The notes beneath the pieces are model-generated. The model was not told the DNA's origin, ran no database searches, and worked only from the letters and a program-made list of their open reading frames with translations. Below are positions 32,469 through 44,157 of a stretch of DNA of 64,000 bases, piece by piece (the stretch's first letter is position 1; every line of letters begins with the position of its first letter). The stretch spans positions 62,001-126,000 of the forward strand of contig JAVTVY010045407.1 in assembly GCA_036873755.1 (NCBI GenBank), written 5' to 3'. A program made the position numbers and the translations under genes. The DNA comes from Hanleya hanleyi. Its lineage: Eukaryota > Mollusca > Polyplacophora > Lepidopleurida > Hanleyidae.

Positions 32469-35400
32469 ACAAGTGATATTACAGTGCTAGACATCACATT
32501 ACAGCATAGTGTTGTTTCTTTAACAACACACAATATAATACACAAAATGCCCTTCTAAACATATAAAATATATAAATATATATGTCGAATATCTTAATCT
32601 TGGGAACAGATTATTTTTCCAATAGAAAACACCTTTTGAGTTCAAAAGTCGCTTTAACGATGTAGACGAGTGGGATCAATGCGATCGATTTGAAAGAACT
32701 ATATTTCCGCTTGTATGTCTTAAACACACAAAGAAACATTGTTTACTACTGGGAAACACCCGATAGATTATCTTCCTCGAATGGAAAACACATTTCAAGG
32801 TCGAACATCAAATTAAGCATGTAGAAATGGAACAATGATGGGAGAGACTAACACAATCGATTTGAGAGGAGTTATTAGTTTTAATGTAGGGAAGCATCCT
32901 CAAATTGATAAAACAATTGCCGAAAAGACATTCAAGAATATAACTCTACCATATTTTTATAGACCTGTATAGTTTGTTCCACATATCCATTGCATTATCT
33001 GTGTTTCTTCTACATGTACCGTACCAGCTAAACTGCGATGTTGCCAAGTACGATTGGAAAAAAGACAGACTAACAAGCTTTATTTCTTCACAGACAATTA
33101 TATCCCGGTAACAAGGATAACAGGAATCGTGGTAATAACCAACCAGAGAAAATATTGATAAAATGGCTTATATAAATGTACAAGACAAACATAAATATTG
33201 TTTTACCTCATATCAAAATTGATCATCGTGATAGGGTGTAATGCAGTCTTATGCAATTCTATAATTGCCGTTATTAAATATATCCCGGCAGAAACATTAC
33301 ACTTTGAATTAACTAACGATGCTATGCCACACGAGCACGCACTCATTGTCGCAATAACACACGGTCTCCATGCAATATCACAAGATACCGTAGCCTGTTC
33401 TCCTGCGGCGACATGTTGTCAGAGGCACAGTTCGTGCCAACCTGTCTCATCTGAATGAATTTCGGGACTATGAGGGCAAATTCTGGGATATTTTGCACCC
33501 AATATCCGGCCATTTGAAAACGAAATACTCTCCGTCTAATAAAACAGTTACTGCACGCTTTTGGGCGGCTCAACATGATTTTTACCAAGTGACATTCAAC
33601 GCATACATCTCCACCAACCTCGTGCAATAATTGCAATGTTGAATAAAAACAGACCGGGGAGAAATTCAAACTTCGTATGAGAAACAACATTAACAGGGAC
33701 ATCTCAGTTACCTGGTCAACTGGTTGACCCCGGTGCTAAGATAATGTGAGTGGGTGAAGCAAACCGTCGTGATAAGAAAGCTACGTTAATTCTTGCTTTA
33801 CTCACTTGCCGTGGTCGATGCCGTGGACCGTGCTACCATGTCATTGAAGGAGTCCACGGGAACGGCTACAATAACAAGTGTGACAGAGATACAGAATAAC
33901 ATAGGAATCATTATTGATACTTAGAACGTCTTTGGATAGGAAGCAGTCAGAATATCGACCTGCGGGTTTTTTTCCGCCTTCGCTGCAACGAATAATTGAA
34001 GGCCGGTGATGCGGTTGGCAAGTATGACATTTTTTTCATTCAGCTGCAAATTTTAGTTCAATTCACTGTTCTTTAACAGGCTCCCCCGGGGGACTATATG
34101 TGAGGCCTGAGCACTGCTTTCAATTGGCGGGAAAAAACAAGGATAAAATTGTCACCTCATTTGTACATTTGCGCATACCTTAAAATTTTGGCGGTCAATA
34201 AGTTTATCACCTTGTTGCGCTTGAAATGAACTACTTCTTGCCGGAAGATGAACGTCTATATTTAATGAGGGAATTAACCAGGTACAGTTTTGCTAATACT
34301 GCCGAACGTGTAAATCTTCTGGTGATCTGTTGCATATTACTTAGGCATGTTCCGCAATTGTTTGATGGTGTGTTAGAATATGGACCACCGGTAAGGTTTA
34401 CGGGGCTAAATTGGGTATCTCTAGTTAAATTATTTACAGTTTGGCTTTAGTTTGGAAGATTCTACTCAATTTGGGTGGCTTGAGATCGGGCGGGATCATT
34501 TCGTTGGGTGGCTGGAGTCTATTTCTTGTGAATATTGGCTGTTCGCCCTTGGCAGTTTGTACCATTTTACAATTGTTTGCCTCTTCCACCTTTACAACCA
34601 AGACAAATTTTGACGTAATGGATTGGATTATTCCAAAATTCAGTGGAATTAAATCCTGGACTGCTTCGTCCAAATGCTAAAATGGTCGATAATGATTATA
34701 AATGGCGAGAAGAGGTACTCATGCTGATGTCTAACCCAAATGCTGATGTTGATGTCTAGCCCAAATGCTGATGTTGAATTCTAGCCCAAAATGAAATAAC
34801 TCAAGTCAGCACTGATTTAATGTCTCATGGCATTACAACATAATCAGAGGTCCGGCTGCCGATGCTTTAGTCGCCAGCCGGTACTTTATTCGCAGATAAC
34901 TATTATTCATTTTTCGGTGTATTACCTGGTTCAGTGGATATGTATTCAACTCGAGAACGTGACACAAATCTCAAATTTGGTCGTGAATACATGGAAAATG
35001 TGTGCGAGTGATAATAGAATACTTGTCTCGAAAAGAAACGATTGATCAGATAAAAATCGCAAACCCTAAATTAATGTACCGGACATGGGCTAGGCATATC
35101 TTTGAATCGATTTACACATTTTTGGCATCTATTTGAAGAGAAAATGTTCCCCTTCGGAATATTACTAAATTTGACAGTTTCATGCTTCTGTGTTTTAGGA
35201 AAAAAAGTTTAATCCTTAAAATTGCACAAAATTTGGGTCTCTGAGAGCACCAAATTGCAAAAATGGCATTAATTCTTTTCATTTCAGAACATGCAAACAT
35301 ATATGGGCCATCAATTAAAGATTTATCAGAGCTTCCCTGATGGTGGCTTTAGGAAAACAGGGCATCATCATCAGGTCCAGCTAACCGTTTCAGGAAGTTA

Positions 35401-36709
35401 AAAAGCGTTGCATGCGGATGGGGGTATGTGGAATCAAAACCTCATAAAACGCATGGTATTCAGCAGAAACGGGTGAAATTTTGGAACCTTCCCAGCGATC
35501 GGATGATACATGCCCACACGTAATATCACCTACTAGGCTTCAGACTACCAAAAGGGAAAATAGTCCCGATCCATTAACCCCTACACGTCATCCCCGCAGT
35601 TTTGTTAATACTACCGAACGTGTAAATCTTTTGGTGTTCTATTCGATTGTTGGTGTCATTCGATTTATTGTCAGTACGCTGTCAGTACTCTGAATAATAT
35701 GTCTACTCCGACGTGTGGGTCGGTAATGTCTGGTCATGTTCCTGCTCAATGGTGAACAGCGCACGCGAATGCTGTTCAGATGGAGTTAGAGCACATTCAC
35801 ATGTAGTTGGAGAACATTTGGATCTTCGTGCTCCTGTGAGATAGCAAAGGTGTCCACTTTCCCGACCCAGCGAAGCCGTGTGCTTATTAATCAGATATAC
35901 GAGATATATATGAAATTCATTTCTTATTTAATCGCTGCAATATGTCTACTATTATTTATTTACAGTGAACAATTTCCTCATTACATGCAATGCAAATGAT
36001 GAAACATATGAATATGATTTTACAAATTAGACAAAATATTCAGTTCAACTGTAGGTGCATTGACCCGCGACTCTCGAAATTAATTTGTACATTCTCTCTT
36101 TTGCTTACACCTTTAGCAAGGGACAGATTTTGAACTATTGATAGCTGATGTAAATATGGAAATATGCATAAGGTTTTCTAGTATTCCGATAAAGAGCCAT
36201 AATGAACCATTATGCTTGTACTGAGACAATCTTGACAGCTTCATGTCTCATGCTTTTGGTATAGACAGGAAAGGGAATGTACTAACCCCAAATTGCTCCC
36301 GGAAATCACGCATCAATACATCTCCAGCTGCACTGAGGAAAAACTTTTGTCTACATAGAACACAGGTAAGCTGCTACCAAGCATTTCAACTCACTGCTGA
36401 ATGGTGGAGTTCTGATTGGTACTGATAAGAAAGGTTCCGTTCAGTTATCAACTGATCATTACCAACCGGGTACTGATTGGTCACCCATTAGTTCCTACGA
36501 ATTATCTACTGATTGTCTACCAAGCATTTACCATTCAGTTACCCAGAGGTTACTACTATGTGACCAACCCAATTTTCCACACTTGCGGTACTGTTCAGTA
36601 CCTGTCAGATTGTGTCACCTGAAACGAATCTTAATGTAGTACAGTTTATATCTCAGTCGCATGTAGCCCAGTAAGCCTGTACTGATGAAGCGTAGACTTT
36701 TATTTTCAG
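32469..36709. other. Long stretch without a recognisable gene
   Basis: AT-rich. A degenerate tail-like string (ccgtcgtgataagaaagctacgttaattcttg ... actcac) at 33744-33803 may be an old SINE end. About 45 bp around ttttgctaatactgccgaacgtgtaaatctt (34287) recur at about 35598. Short direct repeats of aatgctgatgttgatgtctagccc occur at 34715-34790. None of the open frames shows a domain. Confidence 0.4.
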
Positions 36710-37700
36710 GAAGGACAAAATAGCTAAACTCGAAGACAAATATGACGAACATCTCTGAAGACTTCAGCCTCAACATAACAGTGAATGAAAGACCTCATCT
36801 GAACAGCTCTGAATCAACACCACCCTCTACCGAAGATGCTCTCCTGCAGATCGGCCTTTTCGACATTGGAATTTCATAGGGTACAACCTTATATCATCGC
36901 TGGCATTGGATTGCCTAGCAACCTGGCCAGCATCATAACTTTGTTAAAAATGCATCCTATGTCCTCTACAATTATCTTTCTCACGTTTTTAGCAATAATA
37001 GACTTCGTTTTTTTTTATTTTGAATCTCTTGTTCACGATTCTCATACTTCATCTGGAGTTGTACATTTCGGCAGAAAGTTGCCGAGTGTATTTTTATTTT
37101 GGTTCAGTAATGATGCACACTTCAGTGTGGCTCATTGTTGCTGTGACCGTAGAACGCTGTATAGCAGTATGGCTGCCTTTGAAAGTAGCCAACATCTGCA
37201 CCGTCAAGCGAGCCGTTTGCACGTGTATTGTTGTAGTGGTATGCGTTGCGGCCCTAGACATACCTTACACGTACATCCCTTACAGTTTTCAGATCCCCAG
37301 TGGCCAATGGTTCTGCGCGTACCATCCAAGCTATCAAGAATTCATCAGTAAGTGGAATTTTGTTGATGCCTCCATTTACGTTGTTGTTCCTTTGCCCATT
37401 TTGGCTGTTTGCAATGGAATGATCATTATCGGACTGTGCATGTCCGTCAAACACAAGCATCATTTGAGGAACAGCTCTAATCAAAGAGTTGGGGATAAAA
37501 ATCCACACCTCAGCATTACCATCATGCTGATGACCGCTAGCGTTGTCAGCTTCGTACTCGTCTCGTCGATCATGATATATTTATTGTATAATACTAATAA
37601 TCCGTTGGATGACCAAGCAAATCCACACGAAATGGCAACTAGCATGTTTGTCTTTTTTCTTTCAAATATTTTGCTTTTCAGTGGATATTTTATATCATAA
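36710..37700 (+). pseudogene. GPCR paralogue, frameshifted and cut short in TM7
   Basis: A splice acceptor (tttattttcag|gaagg, AG at 36708-36709) precedes an ATG at 36742. The N-terminus has three N-glycosylation motifs (NIS, NIT, NSS). A one-base shift near 36873 leads into TM1 (IIAGIGLPSNLASIITLL) and TM2. A second shift lies in a T9 run at 37008-37016. TM3 ends TVERCIAVWLPLK (E/DRY box with Cys for Tyr). TM4, TM5 and TM6 follow, and conserved cysteines occur before TM3 and in loop 2. After ATSMFV it loses all similarity to the 5' paralogue, so TM7 and the tail are replaced by 20 unrelated codons. Sequencing indels could explain the two shifts but not the lost TM7. Confidence 0.85.
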
Positions 37701-38561
37701 CTAAATTATGTCGCATCACATAATTATTTATCCAAGGGTATAGTGTCTCAGATAAAAATATTTTCAACAACGAACACACCCACCCATGACTGTGGTACCC
37801 CAAACTCCTTAGGGTTAAGACATGAAATCTGAACACAACGCTGGACATAAGTCGAAAGTAAATAAGCCTGAAACATATTTTATAAGTCTCCCTCCGTATC
37901 AGAGTTATCCATGCTTTTAGTTGAAGGAGCTTCATTTTTCGGATTTGAACTACCATTTAATCATTTCCAGGACGTTATAAAAAAAATCAGGCATCATTGT
38001 CCTTTAAAAACTATACGCGTACAGGCAACATAACCTAGCGATTGGAAAAAAGATTGAAGAAAAAGGGAGCAAACTCTTGTGTGCAAGATTCATAAACAAT
38101 TTTACATCTGCAAACACAACATATGCTAATAACTATTTCACAATGCCTATGACGTTATATCCATTAGAATCAGACATAGGGCAGTTCTACAATAGTAAAA
38201 GTAGCCACCAGGGGACGGATACTCATCACAGGAACTACAGTCGGCTACATGCATCGTCGTTCCTCAAAGTACTTTATGGGCGGGGGTGACATAGCCGCAT
38301 GGGTTTGTTCGTCATAGGTGGATGTCATAGCTCCTCATAGATCCACAATGTGCCGCGTTTTATTACCTATCTTTACAGATGATAATCAAACATTTCTTCT
38401 TGTGGGATTAGGAGAGAAATCGTATCCATATGATTTTGTAGGACTAAATGTTAGAATGCTCAGGTAATCTCTGGCAGCTATTTTTAAACATAACAGGAGC
38501 ACTGTTGAATGACTGTGGAATCGAGTTTCATAATCTAGCGTTCTGATACATGTAAGTTATC
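37701..38561. other. No recognisable gene
   Basis: Sequence after the GPCR pseudogene. The frame at 38077-38289 is not recognised. Confidence 0.4.
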
Positions 38562-38704
38562 GGGCCTTACAGACTAGTCTTTTGTGTTAAATGCCGTCGT
38601 TTTCATCTGACGACGATACAGCTCGCCAATTACTAATATACGAGTTGTCAGAGCATTTCCATCATAGCTCTCTAGATTTGTATCTACTACCGCTTATGCC
38701 GGTG
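38562..38704 (-). repeat. Dispersed repeat, distal half, interrupted by the 4-kb insertion
   Basis: Reverse complement of about 2690-2870. Similarity stops exactly at ccggtg (38699-38704). Confidence 0.8.
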
Positions 38705-38966
38705 TGACGGAAACGGTGGCCCGATGCATCTAGTGTCCGGGGGACATTCGCGTCTAGACGTAAGAGTCCCAAGACACTGAGATCTGGATTTAATTGTCCG
38801 TTGGGCATTCAGGTCTGGATTTGGATGTCCTGGGACACTGGCTTCCAGGAGACGAAAGTCCTAACCTGGAGCCCAGTGCCCGCCTCGATTACTACTTCCG
38901 ATTTTCCATCCAGTTTTCACGTGAACATGTGAATCAGACGGTAGTATAGAAAGGAGAGTTACGGCG

Positions 38967-39164
38967 TTATTGACCTACTTCCGACAGGTGGCGCCAACAG
39001 ATCATTTCCGTCTGACCTTTGTGAAGTCACTTCCGGTACCAGTCATGTGTCATAAAGTGATTGTGCGCATTGTCGCTTCCGATCACGTGAGGAACCGTGA
39101 GTGACCTCACAAAGGTCAGCCGAAAGTGGCCTGTTGACGTCACCGGTTGTAAGTAGGTCAATAA
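38967..39164. repeat. Foldback of about 200 bp
   Basis: ttattgacctacttcc ... ctgacctttgtgaagtcact pairs with agtgacctcacaaaggtcag ... gtaagtaggtcaataa with a few internal mismatches; the arms are about 65 bp each. Confidence 0.8.
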
Positions 39165-39947
39165 TGCACTAAGTCCTCCTCAATCCGTCTCTCCCTCCTA
39201 CTCAGGAGATGAGTGAGGACGAAAATGAAATGAAAAAACAAGATAATTTTAACAGAAAGTCTTGAAATTTATGTAAGAAATAGCCAGGTAAGACTGCATC
39301 ACACCTAAAGGCTTTTCCTCGTGCTTTTGCGCCTCTTTGCTTATCCGGTGGGAGCTTGTTCACTACAATGGAGGATAAAACATACAGACAGAATATGTAT
39401 CCGTTGTTTTAATACACAATACTATGGAATCTTGGTACGTCTTAGTTCTTTAGATAAATTCAACAGAATTTGACTCTTCGTTAAACCAGTTTGGCTCATT
39501 CTATTGAGCTCTCCGCTCTCCGGGAAATTTTGTTGTCTATTTTCGTAGCAGGTGGAACCAAAATACAGATCCAAATTCTCATACCAGAATACCAAGTAAC
39601 AATACAAAAAGAACCTAATAGTTCCACGAGGACGCTAATTTGGTTCTATGTGGAATCAAATATCCCGAGGAACAAAGAATAACCGCGATTTGTGAGAAAG
39701 TAAGCATGATGGGTAACAAACATGTCCGTTTAAAGATGTAATCAGCCCTAAATATCGTCAAAGAACCTAAGGCACTCGCAAATTAATAGTTTATTCATCA
39801 CATATTCTGGATTAAGAAAAAAAACCATGTATGTAGAACACACCGGGTATGTATTCTATACGTTGGCCTATGGGGGGCATCGACTTTTTTCCGAGTTTTC
39901 GGGGTTTTCTATATATTTTGGATCATTTTATGCAAACAATTTCTTGT

Positions 39948-40292
39948 TTAACCCTACAAGGCCTCGGAAAGGAACATTCACGGGTAATTTATCATGCATT
40001 TTTGGGGAAAATTAGATGAATAAAATTTTCGCAAAATTTGATAAAAAAATCGACCAAGAAAGGTATTTTTTTGAAAATGACGTCACTGTGACGTCATCAA
40101 AGCGGCCATCTTGGATTTTTTTTACATTTTCTTGTACAGGTTGACGGAAAGGTATAGTGTGGTAAGTTTCAGCCCCTTCACCTCAAGGGACAAGAAAATA
40201 GTTAGTAGTTAGTGGGGGCGGAGGGACCGAATTCGCCCCACCCCCACCCAGGCCTGGACAGGTCGTAAACATCCCAGTCCAGATAAGGTTAA
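39948..40292 (-). mobile_element. piggyBac-like MITE, 345-bp copy
   Basis: TTAA at both ends (39948-39951 and 40289-40292) with CCCTACAAGGCC and CCAGATAAGG tips. It matches the 12.66-kb copy over the half containing paired TGACGTCA sites (40079-40086, 40090-40097), then agcggccatcttgg and the ggtaagtttcag(c/t)ccc block. The other half is deleted. Confidence 0.8.
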
Positions 40293-40315
40293 CACATGAT
40301 TTCTTTAGATTAACG

Positions 40316-40450
40316 GCGGTAACCTTTAAACCGCGAAGTAAAGCTGGCAACCGCAGTGTAAAGGTTACTCCGCGGTTTAAAGGTTACTCCGCGGTTTAAA
40401 GGTTTACTCGATGGTTTAAAGGTTTACCCTGCGGTTTAAACGGTGTAAAC
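40316..40450. repeat. Minisatellite, unit about 20 bp (cgcggtttaaaggttactc)
   Basis: Four to five imperfect direct units from about 40370, preceded by an inverted unit (ggtaacctttaaaccgcg at 40318-40335), so the stretch can also form a hairpin. Confidence 0.85.
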
Positions 40451-40545
40451 GTTTCCAAGAGTTTTGTTTGGTTTTCGTTGAAAAAAACCCCGATAAAGTC
40501 ATTTATGACGACGTTACTAGAAATGACAAAAACGTAAACAATTAC

Positions 40546-40680
40546 AAGCGTCTAGTCCGTCATTCATAATTCAGCCGTCGTCCATTAAAGAATATTCGCG
40601 TCCATAATCCAAAGACCTATTCCATATTCCATATAACAGTATTAGCAACAAATTCGAAAAGACCATCATAGTATACATAA
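40546..40680 (+). repeat. Dispersed repeat (acaagcgtctagtccgtcat family)
   Basis: Second long copy of the 7335-7470 repeat, collinear over about 130 bp. Confidence 0.7.
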
Positions 40681-41939
40681 ACATAGGCTAGTTTGTGATA
40701 AACTAAAATGTGTTTGTAGAAAATGGGCGACAATCAAGAACATCCCCAAGAAATGCAGAAAATGTAATAAAAAATAAATAAAAAAAATGTCGCTGTCCCA
40801 ATCCAATCTTGGATTGAATAGGTAAATATACTCGGTGTTTGTCACGAATACACCATTAGTTTGCGAGCGCCTTAGGTTGAACTTCCGGTAATGTATACAT
40901 ATTAGCCATAAATGAAATCTACAAAATATATTAATTGCGGGTCATAAAGACTCACTTTTCGCATTTCTATGTAAATGGGTTATACCAAATAAGAATAGTA
41001 TCTCGCTCAAACAATCAAAGATAAAACTCATAATAAATATATTCACTTCCAATGATCAAAACGACGGAATTTTGTTGGCATACTGCTACCTGATAATTCC
41101 TTTGAGCAGCTCGACGTATGGAACGTTTCTCTTGCTGACTTTTCCCGGATTCGTACTTGTCGATATTGTTGGCCAAATATCGCAGAATATCGGCAGGATC
41201 TAAGGATGCAATAGGTCTGATTGTGGACAGGTATATGTGGAGGTCAGCTTTTATACACACCTGGTCAGGTACTCAAAATAAGCCATCAATTTCGCAAGTG
41301 TGCCATATATGAATGCAGTAATCAGATGCATCTAGATGTTGTGGCAATTTTTATTTTGCATTTATGTTATGTTTGATTTATTTAATGATTTTTTTTTATA
41401 CCAGATGCGCCCCTTTACGGTTAATGTGAAAACATATTAAACGTATATTTTATGGTATCCCACTATGCAAGCAAATGACTGGGTTCTACTTCAAGAACGG
41501 CGAGTCAGCTTGAAATGTCCAGAGAGATCATTCATGATATCCCGCATTCGGAAGATACGGACCGAATATGGAAAGAAATAATCTAATTTCGCCCTGATTA
41601 TGTGAGAAATCGTAAGTAGTACCAGCGGACAAGCGTGGTCATTTTAGAGTAACATTAATTATAACAGTAATAGAGATCTCCGACATGACAATTTCCTCAG
41701 TATTTAATGATGTCAGAAACGAGATATACATTTTCATTAGATATCTCAATATCTCGTGTTTTCGCAACATTCACAAAATCACATGCGTGTGAAAATTAAC
41801 CCAGCGCGGATAGAAGGATTCATAGTACTTGTATACGGTGTTTTTACGACATATTGAAGATGCACGGCGGCCCATATCCGACATGCTGTTTTTCCAGTTT
41901 GTATTATTTTTTTAGTTCTAGGTTTGCTTCTTCTGCTTT
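40681..41939. other. No recognisable gene
   Basis: Includes an 81-codon minus-strand frame (41015-41260) with charged, low-complexity character but no motif that I can name. Confidence 0.35.
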
Positions 41940-41949
41940 AGTTGTCAAC

Positions 41950-42165
41950 CGGATGAAAACTTTCCAGCCACCTGGGTGAAAACGTTTTCACCGGGGCGAG
42001 AAGATTTTCACCTGGTGAAAGCAGAATTTCACTTGGTTAAAAGCAGGTTTCCACCAGGGTGATAACGTTTGCGCCCAGGTGAAACCCTTTTCACCCGGTG
42101 AAAATGTTTGCACCTGGGTGGAAACTTAGGAGGAGTGAAAAAGGTTTTCACTCGGGTGAAAACTA
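41950..42165. repeat. Minisatellite of palindromic TTTTCACC/GGTGAAAA units
   Basis: Around ten spaced units of the type ggtgaaaacgttttcacc alternate through 215 bp. Each unit is close to self-complementary, so many small hairpins are possible. Confidence 0.85.
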
Positions 42166-42736
42166 AAGAACCCCCAACCCAAACTGAAAAAATATATACA
42201 AAACTAAAATTAATAGCATGTCGTATATGAGCTATCGTAAAGATGTATATTGACTTAAATACATAATATATATATATATTTAACAAAGATGCGACGGTAT
42301 AACTTTACAAGACGTACAGGAGAAATGCAGAAAGTCAAACATTTTCAACTGACCCCGACTAGGATCCATGCCTTTATCCACTGCACCACCGATTTGCTGG
42401 CCGAACCTCTGTTCAGAATTTCTGGTCTTTACTGTTCCTTTAGTTTCATATATAGGTCAACCGGACTCTGAGGAATGCCGGACTCTGAGGACTTCCATAG
42501 CTGTGGAAGCGCCCATAGTCCGCCAGATGCCAGGGTCCGGGCCCTATATATATATGAGAAGGGGCATTCCTGTCTAGATTTCAGTGACCCGGACACCAAC
42601 GATATCAGGACCATGGTTTCTGCTGATAGGGGGACAACTGTTTCCGAGGGAGGGGTTTCGTATCTGGATCTGGCGAATCCAGATACCATGGTCCCCGGGC
42701 CCTCATATCTGGCGGACCACGGTTGCTTCCAGACCG

Positions 42737-42943
42737 GTGCTAGGGGCCGTGTGGTCATATCATCCAAATTGCCACATGAACAGGTACAATAAAAGCGTAC
42801 CTAAGATACAACACATATCACGAATCGTTAGATTCTTGGTGTGTGCTTTAGAATAGGTTAACCGGAAGACTATATACTGTGAAGTCATGTGTTTCTGTCA
42901 GTATGTCGGCACCTCTTCCCACTTCCCTTATATGTGTTGTAAT
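42737..42943 (-). repeat. Dispersed repeat, proximal half, beyond the 4-kb insertion
   Basis: Reverse complement of 2487-2693, beginning at accggtgctaggggcc and ending at tatgtgttgtaat. Confidence 0.85.
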
Positions 42944-43554
42944 TTATCCAAATGCTATTAAACACGACACACGTATTTTACGGGTCAGGGTGGAATAATG
43001 GACAGGAATTTAATTACAGACGATCAAATTTCACTCTCCAAGAACATTTACTGATATTAAGATGGAATTTGAAAAAAAAGTTGTAAAACTAAAGAAATAC
43101 AGAAAATATGTATAAATCACCATGTGTTCATCACGGAAATATTTCACGTGAATTTTATTCATCCATTTCGTTTGCATGGTTCATATGGAATATCACTGGA
43201 TGGGACACAAACGCCCAAAGAAATTGAAAAAATGCTGGTCCCTATTGGGGCTCGCCTATAGGATTTGCAGCGTTGTTCCCGTTTTAATTCCGGGTTGACT
43301 TTTCGCCGTAGCGGAACGCGGAATCTGTTCTGATATGTCACGAAAACAATTTCATTAACTTTATTAATATGTGAGAGTAAAATGAACAATTTGTTAATAA
43401 TTTATTATCGAATATCTTTAATGGTATTTGAGAAAAAAATAATATCGCTTGAAGTGTCCGCCATTGTGCTGTCGACATCTAAATCTGTCAAACTGCCACA
43501 GCTCGGTCCGCGCTGACAGAAATAGCTGAGTACACAACTTAGTGGGATACTGAT
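42944..43554. other. No recognisable gene
   Basis: Sequence leading into the 6.4-kb tandem array. No similarity to the equivalent part of later copies was seen. Confidence 0.4.
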
Positions 43555-44047
43555 GAAGAGCTGTGGAAATCGAACGCCGGTGGTTGGTCGTCAGATCATA
43601 AATGGATACGCCCCCAAATACGTAACCTCTGATAAACGCAGTTTGTGGTACGAGTTTGCTCAAATCGATCAATGCGTTCATAATGAAATATAAATCATGG
43701 TTACAAACGTCATCTTATCTGTCCGTCAGGTTAATCCTAGATCAGATTAAAATTTAAATTATTTTTGGCGGTTTGTTGTGGGTACCACCACCCACAGCAT
43801 CATGAAACATAGCACCATTTGAAATTTCCAATTATGAAATAGAGGGTTATAATATTTCTCCAGCATTAAGACACATGATTAGAGGGAGGGGTTATGGATT
43901 ATTGTAGCAAAGATGCAAAACAGAGAAATGATATCGCCTTCAATATGAACCAGAGAATGCGGATTAATGGTACTGATACTGATCGACGTATAGGTTCCGT
44001 ATCACCGATGCTCGACTCTCCTTCCCTTCCAAACCAAACAAACGTTA

Positions 44048-44157
44048 CTCTCTAAAATAATTAGATTGAATTAGTGACCAATCTTTTATTAGATTTTATT
44101 AGTCTCCAATTTCAATCTGATAGATAGATTGAATTTTCAATTTAATATTTTAGAGAG
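44048..44157. mobile_element. 110-bp MITE with TA target duplication
   Basis: CTCTCTAAAATA at the left is mirrored by TATTTTAGAGAG at the right, flanked by TA (44046-44047, 44158-44159). Copies 1 and 2 have the empty site (aacgttacactgg at 52011 and 58440). TA duplication suggests mobilisation by a Tc1/mariner-type enzyme. Confidence 0.88.

Larger units (their letters stand above)
38705..42733. mobile_element. 4.03-kb insertion with imperfect terminal inverted repeats
   Basis: The repeat that is continuous at 2487-2870 is broken here, and ccggtg appears on both sides (38699-38704 and 42734-42739), as a 6-bp target duplication would. The left end (ggaaacggtggcccg ... gtccgggggacat) and the reverse complement of the right end (ggaagcaaccgtggtccg ... 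gcccggggaccat) are alike over about 45 bp. Repeated short motifs (gtctggattt, gtcc...ggac) fill the first and last few hundred bases. No transposase was recognised. It contains a foldback, a MITE and two minisatellites. Confidence 0.65.

Noticed and set aside
34226..34450. Small protein gene sharing a 45-bp string with 35.6 kb
   Set aside because: The second occurrence is in a different context with no continued frame; looks like a short repeat.
37008..37016. Programmed frameshifting at the T9 run in the GPCR
   Set aside because: A second unrelated shift and the lost TM7 make decay or sequencing indels the simpler explanation.
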